A stretch of 64,000 nt of DNA, taken from NCBI GenBank assembly GCA_003577165.1, contig QEUM01000003.1, positions 62,001 to 126,000 of the forward strand. Reading direction: 5' to 3'. Origin of the DNA: Armatimonadota bacterium (GTDB lineage: Bacteria > Armatimonadota > Fimbriimonadia > Fimbriimonadales > ATM1). Below the pieces are notes generated by a model that did not search any database, was not told the DNA's origin, and saw only the letters and a list, made by a program, of their open reading frames with translations. The translations under genes and the position numbers were made by a program. Numbering within the stretch: the first letter of the stretch is position 1; every line of letters starts with the position of its first letter. Shown one piece after another: positions 15,852-24,735 of this stretch.

Positions 15852-18586
15852 GGGTTCACCTCTCCGAAGTAGAAAAGCTTGGTCCCGACCGGCAGCTTCG
15901 GCATCGGCGGCAGTGTTCTGCCGAATGCGTCGGTGCGGATCGGCGGCGCGTTCGGATTCACCACGCCTCCCACTCGACCCGAAATGAGCACTGGGTCGTA
16001 TTGAATGAACAGATTCGGCACGTAGTCTGTCGCGTTCCCGGGGTTGTGCTGGGACGGAATGAACGTGTTCGATTCTCCGTATTCGGCGGGAATCCATCCC
16101 CAGTGTCGCAGCCACTCTGATTGGTCGGCCATCGTCGGCGGGAAGTTCTCAGCGATGCTGCCGCGAATCGTAATTTTAATGTCGAGCGGCTCACCGTAGA
16201 ACGGGAAGTCCGGGGTTGCTTGGAATTGCGCCAATCGCGTCGGAGCATCCACGTAGGCGTCACGCCGATCGTTGACATTCCAGTTGAACCACGGCCCTGG
16301 AATGACGAAGAAGCTTCCTTCCTGCGCGTACATCGACGCGTGAATTTCCACATCCATCGGCTGAATCGCAGCTCGGCTCAACAAGTAGTTGTTGTTGCCC
16401 CCGGGCGGCGCAATCGAGTTGTCCTTCTTGAACTGGAACTCGTTCTCGTATCCGCCCATCTGCAGCGTGTAGTTGCCGTTCGTCGCGCCGCTAATCGGCC
16501 AAATCTGGAACGACCTCTTCTCGAAGCGTGGGGCCTCCACATCCGTGCCGTATGTCGGAATCGGATTCCCTGGCGGATAGAACGCTGCGGCAAGGTTCGG
16601 CGGGTACTGATTCTCGAACAGATACTCAGGCTGGCCGGAGATGTTCTGGTTGATCAAGAGGTTGATGAACGTCTGCTGAGTCTCCGCGGCGTGCGCAACG
16701 AACAGAGCGGGCACTGCCGGATTGCCGGTGAACGTGTACGAACCAAGCGGCACGGGGAATTGAGCTGTGCCGTAAAACGGGTTGTTCGGATCAACGCGCA
16801 CCCTTTCCGGGTTCGTCGGGTCGTTGTTGTCGCGCATCACTTGCAGCAGGTTGCGGAATGACGACGAGAAGAACTGGGTCGAATTCACGACGACGTTGTC
16901 CTTCGCGAGGAGGGCGATTGTGGACGCGCTGTTCGTGGAGCCGGCGTCGTCCTTCACGATGCTTCCCTCGACGTAGATGCTTCCGTTCATGCTGACGACG
17001 GTGAGCTGCACATTCGTTGGGATGAGTCCGCGAATGCGCACGTTGCCTTCCGCGACGATGAGGCCGTTGAACACTTCGCCGTTGTCGAAGTCCGTTGCGG
17101 ACGGCGACCCGAAGTTCGCCACGCCGGGAGTCATCTCGTTGATGATCCTCAGCCTGCCGTCGGTTCCGTTTCCGAGTTTGAAACGAAGGAGGTGCCGACC
17201 CGTGTCGTTTCGCAGATAGTCGCGCCACGTGTCCTGGTTGTTGCGAATGTTGCGGCTGACGGTGAACCCCGTCGGTTCGAGAAGGATGAACACTCCGTCC
17301 GGCACGTAGAACGGACCGACCCATCGAGATTCGGGGTGGCCGTTGTTCGGATTCAGCCAGTCGAAGCGCTGAGTGAAGTCACCGTCTTCGCTGTCCTTCG
17401 CGACGTCGTTGAGGTTGTCGATGTAGACGCCCTGTCCGTATCCCAACCGGCCGAGGTTGAACTCTCTTCCTGAACCGTCCACCGCGATGCGGCCGCTGCT
17501 GCGCGATGCCAGGCGATATCGGTACTGACCTGTGTTCGGGTCCTGCTCGTCGATGAGGGGCGGCTCTTTATAAGGTATCTGGCGCGGATAGCCTTGTGGA
17601 TCCGGCAGTTCGAGGATGTCGCGCAGCACGCCGCCGAATGTGAGGAACGACGAACTCGCGCTGGTGAAGGCCGTAAAGATGTTGCCGCCCTCATCGCGGA
17701 GCACGAGTTGGCTCGCTCCGCTGTCGTAGAGCAGTTCGCCATGGATGTTCCACTGGTCGCCGAGCGAACGGTTGACCGCGGCGTCCACCGTTCCGTGCAC
17801 GAGAAGGTCGCCGTTGAAGTAAGCGGGCGCGCCGACGAGGATGTTGCCGATGGGCGACGAGACGATCACCGGCGGATAGACCATCGGAACCTGCACCGGC
17901 GTTCCGAGGAAGTTTGCGCCGAAGTCCTCCGGCACTCCGATCTCGATCGGATCCGTCCGCCGCTCCTTGTTCGTCACGAACCGGGCCGACTCGATGATTC
18001 CGATGCTCGCCACTGCGTTGAGCTGCCTCGCGTCCTGAATGTTTTGGCGCCTCACGGCCGTGGGGTCTAGTGAATTGAACGCGCCGGGCCGGCCCACGGA
18101 TTCGATCATTGTGTAGGCGCGAAGTCGCGCCGCATAGGGAATTTGCGCGCCGGCGAACACATCGCTCGGCTCGTATCGCACGCGAATGAGGGCACGCCCT
18201 CGCTCAAAGTTGATGCGGGTAAAGGCGCCCCTGCCATCGGGTCCCCCTTGCCTCAGCCAATAGTAATCGGGATCGGGATTCGTTGCCGCAGGGCTCTCTG
18301 GATCGAAACTCGGATCCAGACCCGGCGGGACGTTCGTGGGAATGGGCGGCTGGGGCCTCCAGTCGGCTCCGTCCTCCGAAAAGCGAAGCTGGTTGAACGC
18401 GTACCGGATGCCCGCCTGCGCCAAATCGTTGGCGATCGAGCGTCGCGTGCCGCCGATCGACAGGTTGATCTGGTTCGACACGATCCGTACGAACAGAAGA
18501 CCGAGGGCGCTGAGAGTAAAGAGGATAGCGAGGGCCACCACAAGGGCGGTACCCCGCGTGCGAATCGTTCTGCGCGCTGAGATCAT
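15848..18586 (-). CDS. PilX-like very large minor pilin protein
   Basis: 912 residues. The N-terminus RTRGTALVVALAILFTLSAL is a PilX-type leader and hydrophobic helix (Gly followed by a helix with no Glu at +5), then IANDLAQAGIRYAFNQL. The body contains beta-helix-like stretches such as VFNGLIVAEGNVRIRG, MNGSIYVEGSIV and IALLAKDNVVVNS, as seen in the adhesive part of long PilX-like proteins. Standard PilX is about 170-200 residues, so this is four to five times longer. It starts 14 bases after the PilW-like gene and its stop overlaps the start of the next gene. It would be cut by PilD and placed at or near the pilus tip. Confidence 0.75.
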   Translation of the reverse strand: MISARRTIRTRGTALVVALAILFTLSALGLLFVRIVSNQINLSIGGTRRSIANDLAQAGIRYAFNQLRFSEDGADWRPQPPIPTNVPPGLDPSFDPESPAATNPDPDYYWLRQGGPDGRGAFTRINFERGRALIRVRYEPSDVFAGAQIPYAARLRAYTMIESVGRPGAFNSLDPTAVRRQNIQDARQLNAVASIGIIESARFVTNKERRTDPIEIGVPEDFGANFLGTPVQVPMVYPPVIVSSPIGNILVGAPAYFNGDLLVHGTVDAAVNRSLGDQWNIHGELLYDSGASQLVLRDEGGNIFTAFTSASSSFLTFGGVLRDILELPDPQGYPRQIPYKEPPLIDEQDPNTGQYRYRLASRSSGRIAVDGSGREFNLGRLGYGQGVYIDNLNDVAKDSEDGDFTQRFDWLNPNNGHPESRWVGPFYVPDGVFILLEPTGFTVSRNIRNNQDTWRDYLRNDTGRHLLRFKLGNGTDGRLRIINEMTPGVANFGSPSATDFDNGEVFNGLIVAEGNVRIRGLIPTNVQLTVVSMNGSIYVEGSIVKDDAGSTNSASTIALLAKDNVVVNSTQFFSSSFRNLLQVMRDNNDPTNPERVRVDPNNPFYGTAQFPVPLGSYTFTGNPAVPALFVAHAAETQQTFINLLINQNISGQPEYLFENQYPPNLAAAFYPPGNPIPTYGTDVEAPRFEKRSFQIWPISGATNGNYTLQMGGYENEFQFKKDNSIAPPGGNNNYLLSRAAIQPMDVEIHASMYAQEGSFFVIPGPWFNWNVNDRRDAYVDAPTRLAQFQATPDFPFYGEPLDIKITIRGSIAENFPPTMADQSEWLRHWGWIPAEYGESNTFIPSQHNPGNATDYVPNLFIQYDPVLISGRVGGVVNPNAPPIRTDAFGRTLPPMPKLPVGTKLFYFGEVNP

Positions 18587-18600
18587 GCTTGTTCCGCGTC

Positions 18601-20637
18601 CTATTTCTGGAAATTGCGTACGGTTACGACATCCTTGACGAGTGCGGACTGAGGCTGTGCGCCGGCTGCTCCCGCGTAGCGCAGGATGGTCAGTTCCACC
18701 CGAATCTGCTGGAGGCTGTCGTAATCAACGGCGATGGAGTCTCCCGACTCATTCAATTGGAAGTCGAAACTGATCGTTATGTTCCCGTCGGGCAGAGGCA
18801 CGTTCGGGTCGCTGTTGAACTCGACGTAACCCTTCTTGAACCTGGGCTGGATGTAGTTCGCGACGTCCGCGTTCCCCGATGGGTCCGGCACTCCGAGGGC
18901 CGTCATGTAATCCGACGGCTCGTCGAGGTCGACGTAGTTGATGAGGTACTGATTGACTCCGACCTTGTGCCCCTGGGCCACTCGGCTGTATCGGATGGGC
19001 CGCCCGAAGTTCGGTCCCGGCCTCTGGTCAGGGCCGATCACCCGCTCGCTGCCCGGAACGACCTTTGAAGTCTGGTTGTCGTAGCCGTATAGAGCAGAGG
19101 CCTGGAGGGGATTCCAGTAGTTGCCTGCAGAAGGGGTGAACCGATCGAGGGCGACGAACCTCCGACCGAGCGCTCTCGTGTTCGCGTTCTGTCCGCCCGT
19201 CGGCGACGCGATCCAACCGTCGAGCGTCGCGTTCACGTTCGCGCCGGTGGTCTGCGGTACGTACCCCAGGGCTTGGTCGGCCGGGAAGCTGAGGGCGATT
19301 CTTCCCCGCTTCGAGTCCATCCGGAAAAGCATCAGCGGAGTGTTCGGACCCGGAGGAGGCGACAGGAAGTTGCCGAGCGCGACGGGCCCGCCCGCCGCGA
19401 GCGCGGCCTGATAGCCGCCGAGATCGAAAACGGGGCTCCCTTGGGTGTAAGGGTCGCTGTTCACGGCCGGATCGAAGTAGGCGATCTCGCTGATCACCGG
19501 GTCGAAGAACCCGGGGCCTGTGGGCCGCCAGCGGGCGATGAAGTAAGGCAGGTTGAGCGTCGGCGCTTCGGGGAAGTACCGCACGACCGTGTCCTTGGTC
19601 CATGCCGCCATCTGCGTGCTGAAGAAGACCGGGGCGGACCTCTTTTCCGGATCGACGATCTCGACGCCGGAGTACTGGATCGGGTTCGACGTGGCGGGCT
19701 CGTTCTTTGCGCTCACCGGCTGGAACCGGACGAGCGATCGGACCCTCGGAATGAAGAGCCCACCGCCAAAGTCGTCGTAGACCGGAATTCCGGTCGCCTC
19801 GTCGTACACAGGCTGAACCAGGTCCGTCAGGCGGTCCGGAGTCACGATTCGCGCCGTCGCCTTCCAGTTCCGAAGCCTCAGGCGATGGGCGTTCAAGTTG
19901 TCGTAGACGCTCAGCGGTTCCCAGCAGAAGAAGCCAGGGTCGTCGATGACGGGGTTCCCGTTCCCGTCTATTGGGAAGAAGGCCGTATTGGCGACGTACC
20001 GACCGCTCGCCTGGTCCCAGATCCACGGGGCCACCTCGGCCCGATAGAGCACATGGAGGTTCTCGTCCGTTTCGCCGGCGCTCGGCTCATCGGCCCCGAC
20101 GATCTGCGGAACCCACGGGTTGGCGTATCGTCCGCTCGCTCCGTTCGACCGGTAGGGCCTCTTGAGGCCCACCCAGTACCTAACGATGGTGAATCCAGGC
20201 GCGACCGGAACGGTGACCTGGCCGACGGGCGCTTTCAGCGTCGGGTCCGTTCGGTTTCTGCCGGGGTTGAACAGGGGGTTCCCAGGGTCACCCTTCGCGG
20301 CGGGCACCATGTCGATCTTTCCGGAATACAGGAACACGCTTCCCCACTGATTCGCGAACGCCGGGTTGACGGGATCGCTGCTGAGTGGAAGTTGAACTTC
20401 GACCGACGACTCGGGTCGCGTGTTGTCGAGCACCAGCACGGCGGTCGACAGTTCTTTGTTCATCTGCTCGACGATGTTTCGCGCTTCAGACTGCGCTTCG
20501 GAAAACGCTTGACCAGCCCGCGTGAGGCGGAACGCCTGGAGGAGCGGAATCGTGATGATCGTGAGAACGATCGACGTGATGGCGATGACCACGATCAGTT
20601 CGATCAGCGTAAAGGCTCGACTTTCTCTTACCCTCAT
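18601..20637 (-). CDS. PilW-like large minor pilin
   Basis: 678 residues, starting at ATG 20637 with GAGG six bases before it; a TTG 12 bases earlier overlaps the preceding stop. Class III leader MRVRESRAFTLIELIVVIA, with processing before Phe after Ala rather than Gly (RESRA|FTLIE), so the usual -1 Gly is replaced by Ala. After the helix comes a PilW-type stretch (FRLTRAGQAFSEAQSEARNI). The long C-terminal part (about 600 residues) is beta-rich with no family I recognise. Standard PilW is about 300 residues or less. It stands between the PilV- and PilX-like genes. Confidence 0.75.
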   Translation of the reverse strand: MRVRESRAFTLIELIVVIAITSIVLTIITIPLLQAFRLTRAGQAFSEAQSEARNIVEQMNKELSTAVLVLDNTRPESSVEVQLPLSSDPVNPAFANQWGSVFLYSGKIDMVPAAKGDPGNPLFNPGRNRTDPTLKAPVGQVTVPVAPGFTIVRYWVGLKRPYRSNGASGRYANPWVPQIVGADEPSAGETDENLHVLYRAEVAPWIWDQASGRYVANTAFFPIDGNGNPVIDDPGFFCWEPLSVYDNLNAHRLRLRNWKATARIVTPDRLTDLVQPVYDEATGIPVYDDFGGGLFIPRVRSLVRFQPVSAKNEPATSNPIQYSGVEIVDPEKRSAPVFFSTQMAAWTKDTVVRYFPEAPTLNLPYFIARWRPTGPGFFDPVISEIAYFDPAVNSDPYTQGSPVFDLGGYQAALAAGGPVALGNFLSPPPGPNTPLMLFRMDSKRGRIALSFPADQALGYVPQTTGANVNATLDGWIASPTGGQNANTRALGRRFVALDRFTPSAGNYWNPLQASALYGYDNQTSKVVPGSERVIGPDQRPGPNFGRPIRYSRVAQGHKVGVNQYLINYVDLDEPSDYMTALGVPDPSGNADVANYIQPRFKKGYVEFNSDPNVPLPDGNITISFDFQLNESGDSIAVDYDSLQQIRVELTILRYAGAAGAQPQSALVKDVVTVRNFQK

Positions 20638-20645
20638 TCCGTACC

Positions 20646-22637
20646 TCAATTCGTATCCCTACGACTTAAATAAGTTTCGACTTCGACGGATCGCCACTGC
20701 TGACCCCACTCTTCGTGGAGCAGCAAGCGCTCGGCGATCGCCGCGCCGCTGTTCCCAGGAACATCCTCTTTCTGCGCGGTGTTCCAAATAACTCTCGCTC
20801 GCACGGAAGCGCCGGCAACGCCGCGCACCGCGTAGCCGAACGAAGTGAAATCGAAGTTCGTGGCGGTAGAGTCCACTTCGCGGATGTCAATGCTCGGCAA
20901 CTGAATCGGATCGACCGCGAGCGGAGCACGAATGTGGAAGTCCTGATCGCGCATCGAAAGGAGCGTGCCTCCGCTCCGATACCAAATCTGCCGCACCGTC
21001 ACCTTCTCACCGAGCGTCGACCACGGGAAGTAGATCTTCGTCGGCTGCCCACCGATGGCGGCGACGGAGGACCCGACATAGCACTGCGAAACGCCGAGAG
21101 GCATTCCGTACACGATTTGGAACTGCGACGGCGCCTTAAACACCTGCAGCGCCCAATCGTTGTGCGCCTGGTACATCGCCCTAAATCTCCGTCCGCGAGG
21201 GTCGATGCCCGTCAGCACGGTGGCGTTGTCGGGGAGGATGATCGAAATCGTTTGCCCCAAGGAAAGCGGGTCGGCCGGCGGAGGAAGCGTCGGATTCGCG
21301 AGCGCGACGATGCCGCGAATGTAATCCACTCGATAACTGCGACCGAGGTTCGGATTCGCAGGATCGGTCAGGAGACTGACGATGCCGCCCGTATCGAGGT
21401 CGAGCAGAACGAAGTCCTGATTGTTGTTGAAGCCGCCCGAACCGTCCGGCACCGGAAAGCCGATGCTCTGATACCGGCGCTTGTCGTTCATGATGTCGTT
21501 GAACGCCTTGATCTTGTCGAGCGAAAGCTTGTGAAGCGGCAGGTTCGTTTTGAAGACTTGGAAGTCGTCGCGAATGATGTGCCAGTCGTAGACGTCGTAG
21601 TTGATCTGCGCTACGAGAGGCTGCCTTTGACGGCCCCTGCGCTCCATGTAGTTGTAGCCGATCGGATTGAAGAGCAGAATCCCCATCTGGCCGTTCAGCA
21701 CCGCGTACTCATAGGGATAACTCGCCGAGAAGGCGCCTGGCGCGACAACGTCGAAAAGTCGGTTCACCTGGACGGAATCGTGGATGAGCTCGCGCCATCC
21801 GGCCGGATTGCCCGCTAACTGCCGGAAACTGAACGGGAACACTTGGTTGTTCGGAACGTCGTATTCGAACCCAGGTCGCACCGTTACGACGACGTCGATC
21901 AAATCGACCTTCCTGTAGCCGAGCGCGTCGTTCACCCAATAACTGAAGTTGACTTTGTAACTGACGTTACGAGACGCGTTGCCCGGAAGCCACAATTGCT
22001 CGCTCTCCACGTCATAAGCGAATTGGTGGTCCGCAGGATTGCGAATTGGATCGCCGGCGTTCGTCCCCTCCAATTCGATGGACTCCATGTTGGCGCCGTA
22101 AACCAGCAAGAGGTTCGGATCGTTGACGATCGGTCCGAAGTTCAGGACCCGCAGGCCGCCGTAATAGATCACTGGATTTCCGATAGGACGAGGTGCCGGA
22201 ATCTTTCCGCCCTCTCCCACGATTCGTCGGAACATGTTGGCGTCGTTGTAATAGCGGTACGGGATGAACGTGTCGGCCCCCCCCGGATTGTCGACGACGA
22301 GAGTGCCGTCTTCCAGCAGTTCGTTGGAACCCGGTCCGAGGTCTTGGGGACGCCGATCCGGATCCGCTTCGATGTAAAGTTGGTAGCCGCTGCCAGGATC
22401 GCGGTAGATGTATCGAACCGCAAGGATCTGAGTCGGCAAATCCTCCGCCGTCGTCTCCAGTGCGTCAAGGGCGCGTCTCGCCATCGCCTGAGCGCGGGCG
22501 TAGTCCTTCGTCACGCCCAGCGTCAAAAAGCCACGCGGATACAGGCGAACGATGGTGAGGATCCCGATGACCATGATCACGATGACCACCAGGACTTCTA
22601 TGAGCGTGAACGCTCCGGTCTTTCGATTACGCTGCAT
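20646..22637 (-). CDS. PilV-like large minor pilin
   Basis: 663 residues. Leader MQRNRKTGAFTLIEVLVVIV carries Ala at -1 and the FTLIEV start of the mature pilin with Glu at +5, followed by a long hydrophobic helix and RALDALETTAED, as in PilV. The remaining 600 residues contain beta-strands and repeated tyrosine-rich segments (VSYKVNFSYWVNDALGY; SYRVDYIRGIVALANP), suggesting a large globular head. GGAG lies 9 bases before the start. It precedes the PilW-like gene with an 8-base gap. Ordinary PilV is 150-200 residues. Confidence 0.75.
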   Translation of the reverse strand: MQRNRKTGAFTLIEVLVVIVIMVIGILTIVRLYPRGFLTLGVTKDYARAQAMARRALDALETTAEDLPTQILAVRYIYRDPGSGYQLYIEADPDRRPQDLGPGSNELLEDGTLVVDNPGGADTFIPYRYYNDANMFRRIVGEGGKIPAPRPIGNPVIYYGGLRVLNFGPIVNDPNLLLVYGANMESIELEGTNAGDPIRNPADHQFAYDVESEQLWLPGNASRNVSYKVNFSYWVNDALGYRKVDLIDVVVTVRPGFEYDVPNNQVFPFSFRQLAGNPAGWRELIHDSVQVNRLFDVVAPGAFSASYPYEYAVLNGQMGILLFNPIGYNYMERRGRQRQPLVAQINYDVYDWHIIRDDFQVFKTNLPLHKLSLDKIKAFNDIMNDKRRYQSIGFPVPDGSGGFNNNQDFVLLDLDTGGIVSLLTDPANPNLGRSYRVDYIRGIVALANPTLPPPADPLSLGQTISIILPDNATVLTGIDPRGRRFRAMYQAHNDWALQVFKAPSQFQIVYGMPLGVSQCYVGSSVAAIGGQPTKIYFPWSTLGEKVTVRQIWYRSGGTLLSMRDQDFHIRAPLAVDPIQLPSIDIREVDSTATNFDFTSFGYAVRGVAGASVRARVIWNTAQKEDVPGNSGAAIAERLLLHEEWGQQWRSVEVETYLSRRDTN

Positions 22638-22699
22638 CGAGAGGTCTCCTCATGCCGTGTGTCGCCTCGATGGGTCGAGCTTCCCCAGGTCGCCGATGG

Positions 22700-23554
22700 C
22701 TATTGGCCGTATCTCCATGACCGCTTGAAGACATCCCGCGAGTCCGAAGGTCGGACGTTGCCGCCAAGGAATAGAACCAATTCGCTGTTCCGGCGGTCCG
22801 GAAGCGGAGACGCTGGATAGTCCGGATCGGCGGGGTCCACTTCGTACGGGAAGGAGCGGTAGAAACTGTTCCACGTCACCACCGTGTCCTCCGGCGGGTC
22901 GTTGTAGCCGAGCTGGCGTGGGTTGTCGTTCGGGCCCCCGCCCATCGTCTGCGCCGTCACCGTCCAAAACAGGATGTAGCGCAGTTCGTAGTAAATGCCG
23001 CCGTTCGGATCCGGCATGGGGGCGACGTCCCAGTTGTCCGCCCCATAGAACAGCGCAGGATCGGAGGGGTTACCGCCGGGAGGCGGCGCAACTCCAATGT
23101 GAGCGTAAGTGACGACGTCCGTCGGAGAGACCGCCGGATCGGTGCGGCCGAGGAACTGCGTGTCGTTGGGATCCCCTGACGATCGCGGATCGATCATCGG
23201 CCAAAAGGCGTTGACATAGGTGTCCCGGGAGGCGTCGTTCAGAGAACTGCTGAACGCGTTCAGTTCCTTGACCCGGCTCCGGAACAAGTACCCTCGCCGG
23301 ATCTGCCCCATCGGCACAGGGTTGTTCGCGGGGTCGTACTCGACGACGTTCAACAGCAGCGGCGGGTAGCCCCCCTGGTCCTGCCTGTAAAGTTGGAGCG
23401 CCTGGACCATGGTCGCCATATTCGTGCTGTCGGTCGCCCGCTTTGCGGCTATCTTTGCCCGGGAGAACACCGGGAAGAGGACCGCGCTCAGGATGGCGAT
23501 GATCGCAATCACCACCAAAAGTTCGATCAGGGTGAAACCTGTTCTACGATTCAT
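22700..23554 (-). CDS. PulG/PilA-type prepilin
   Basis: 284 residues. The N-terminus MNRRTGFTLIELLVVIAIIA is a classic class III leader with Gly at -1 and Glu at +5, followed by ILSAVLFPVFSRAKIAAKRA, a form often seen in Armatimonadota and Planctomycetota. The globular part has no cysteine pair and an extended Pro-rich middle. It is the shortest and most typical prepilin in the locus and directly follows pilD, so it may be a pseudopilin or the major pilin; the window contains no other candidate for the major pilin. Confidence 0.8.
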   Translation of the reverse strand: MNRRTGFTLIELLVVIAIIAILSAVLFPVFSRAKIAAKRATDSTNMATMVQALQLYRQDQGGYPPLLLNVVEYDPANNPVPMGQIRRGYLFRSRVKELNAFSSSLNDASRDTYVNAFWPMIDPRSSGDPNDTQFLGRTDPAVSPTDVVTYAHIGVAPPPGGNPSDPALFYGADNWDVAPMPDPNGGIYYELRYILFWTVTAQTMGGGPNDNPRQLGYNDPPEDTVVTWNSFYRSFPYEVDPADPDYPASPLPDRRNSELVLFLGGNVRPSDSRDVFKRSWRYGQ

Positions 23555-23611
23555 GTTCGCCTCCGCGGAGAGTTCAATCGTCTGACGCAGGCTGCGTCGC
23601 GTTTGTTCCAG

Positions 23612-24637
23612 TTAGGGACCTCCCGTCGCCCAGTTCCAGTAACTCTGGACCCAGCCGAGGAGGGTTCGGTCGAAGAGAGCGGCCAGGATGGCCCCCGCAG
23701 CCAGGTATGGCCCGAACGGGATGTGAGTGAATCCGGGTGTCCAATCGTCCTCGAGCGGCTCCTCGACCAACTCCTGGCCAAACCACCACCGATCCAAACT
23801 GGGAAAGACGATGCCCACCACGTCGATCGCCAGGGCGTAGCCCAAGCCGGACCGAACGAGGCTACTGACCGTCTCCGGAGGTTCCTCCTCACCTTCTCCT
23901 TCGCTTTCCTCTACAGTCTCGGGCGGCCGCCTCAGAAGGACCTGCAGGACGCCGAAAACGACGGCCACGAGGACAGCCAACCCAAACCCGACCAATGCAG
24001 TCGCCGGAAAGAGCACTGCTCCCAGACCCCGGGCGAGCATGATGTCGCCGTGCCCCATCGCGTCCTTCCTGAATGCCAGCCGGCCAAAGAACGCAATTCC
24101 CCAGAACACTGCGACGCCGACCAAAGCCCCGGCGACCGACGCAGGCAGTGCTAGGGAGCCTAAGTGCGCCCAAGCGCCGTCCGCGCCTGCAACGATTAGC
24201 CAGGCATTATAGCCGAGGCCGAATAGGAGTAAGAGCGCGTTGAGACCGATCGGAATCGTGTAGGTCGCCAGGTCGATCGCCGACGCGGCCACCAGCACCG
24301 AGGCGAACGCTGCCAGCACCAGAAACCGCGCGACATCCTCGCCCTCGACCAGGTTCTGCCACCAAAAGGCCGCCCACAAGGACCCCGTGATCAACTCGAT
24401 GACGACGTATCGGGCGCTCACGCGCCCCTTGCAGTGGCGGCACTTCCCCCCGCTCGCGACATAACTCAGGATTGGCACGAGATCGAGAACTCCGAGCCGA
24501 TGGCCGCATGCCGGGCAGTGGCTCGGCGGGGCGATAAGCGACATGCCCCGCGGAAGCCGATACACGACAACGTTCAGGAAACTGCCGATCGCAGCGCCGA
24601 TGAAGAACCCAACTACGGTGGTCCAGGGATAGAACAT
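23612..24637 (-). CDS. pilD: Prepilin peptidase / N-methyltransferase PilD
   Basis: 341 residues. The N-terminal domain has GSFLNVVVYRLPRGMSL and the zinc tetracysteine C41PAC44 and C66RHC69. Two catalytic aspartates of the A24 family are visible: D122 in SAIDLATY and D198 in MGHGDIML. Several membrane helices are spread through the protein, and the closing IPFGPYLAAGA motif is at about 306-316. Between the last helices there is an unusual 70-residue insertion (about 238-305) rich in Glu and Pro, which makes the protein longer than the usual 250-290. It removes leaders of the prepilins encoded downstream and methylates their new N-terminus. Confidence 0.95.
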   Translation of the reverse strand: MFYPWTTVVGFFIGAAIGSFLNVVVYRLPRGMSLIAPPSHCPACGHRLGVLDLVPILSYVASGGKCRHCKGRVSARYVVIELITGSLWAAFWWQNLVEGEDVARFLVLAAFASVLVAASAIDLATYTIPIGLNALLLLFGLGYNAWLIVAGADGAWAHLGSLALPASVAGALVGVAVFWGIAFFGRLAFRKDAMGHGDIMLARGLGAVLFPATALVGFGLAVLVAVVFGVLQVLLRRPPETVEESEGEGEEEPPETVSSLVRSGLGYALAIDVVGIVFPSLDRWWFGQELVEEPLEDDWTPGFTHIPFGPYLAAGAILAALFDRTLLGWVQSYWNWATGGP

Positions 24638-24735
24638 TCCTTTCCGCTCGGAGACAAGACGTTGCCGACCCGCAATTCGAAGGGTCCACCTCTCATGTCG
24701 GTCGCTGGGCGACGCTAAACTCCCCCTTCATAGGA

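Noticed and set aside
11325-16115. 1508-residue protein starting at ATG 16115
   Set aside because: The added 88 residues lie within the PilX-like gene and look random; TTG 15851 gives a signal peptide and ribosome site.
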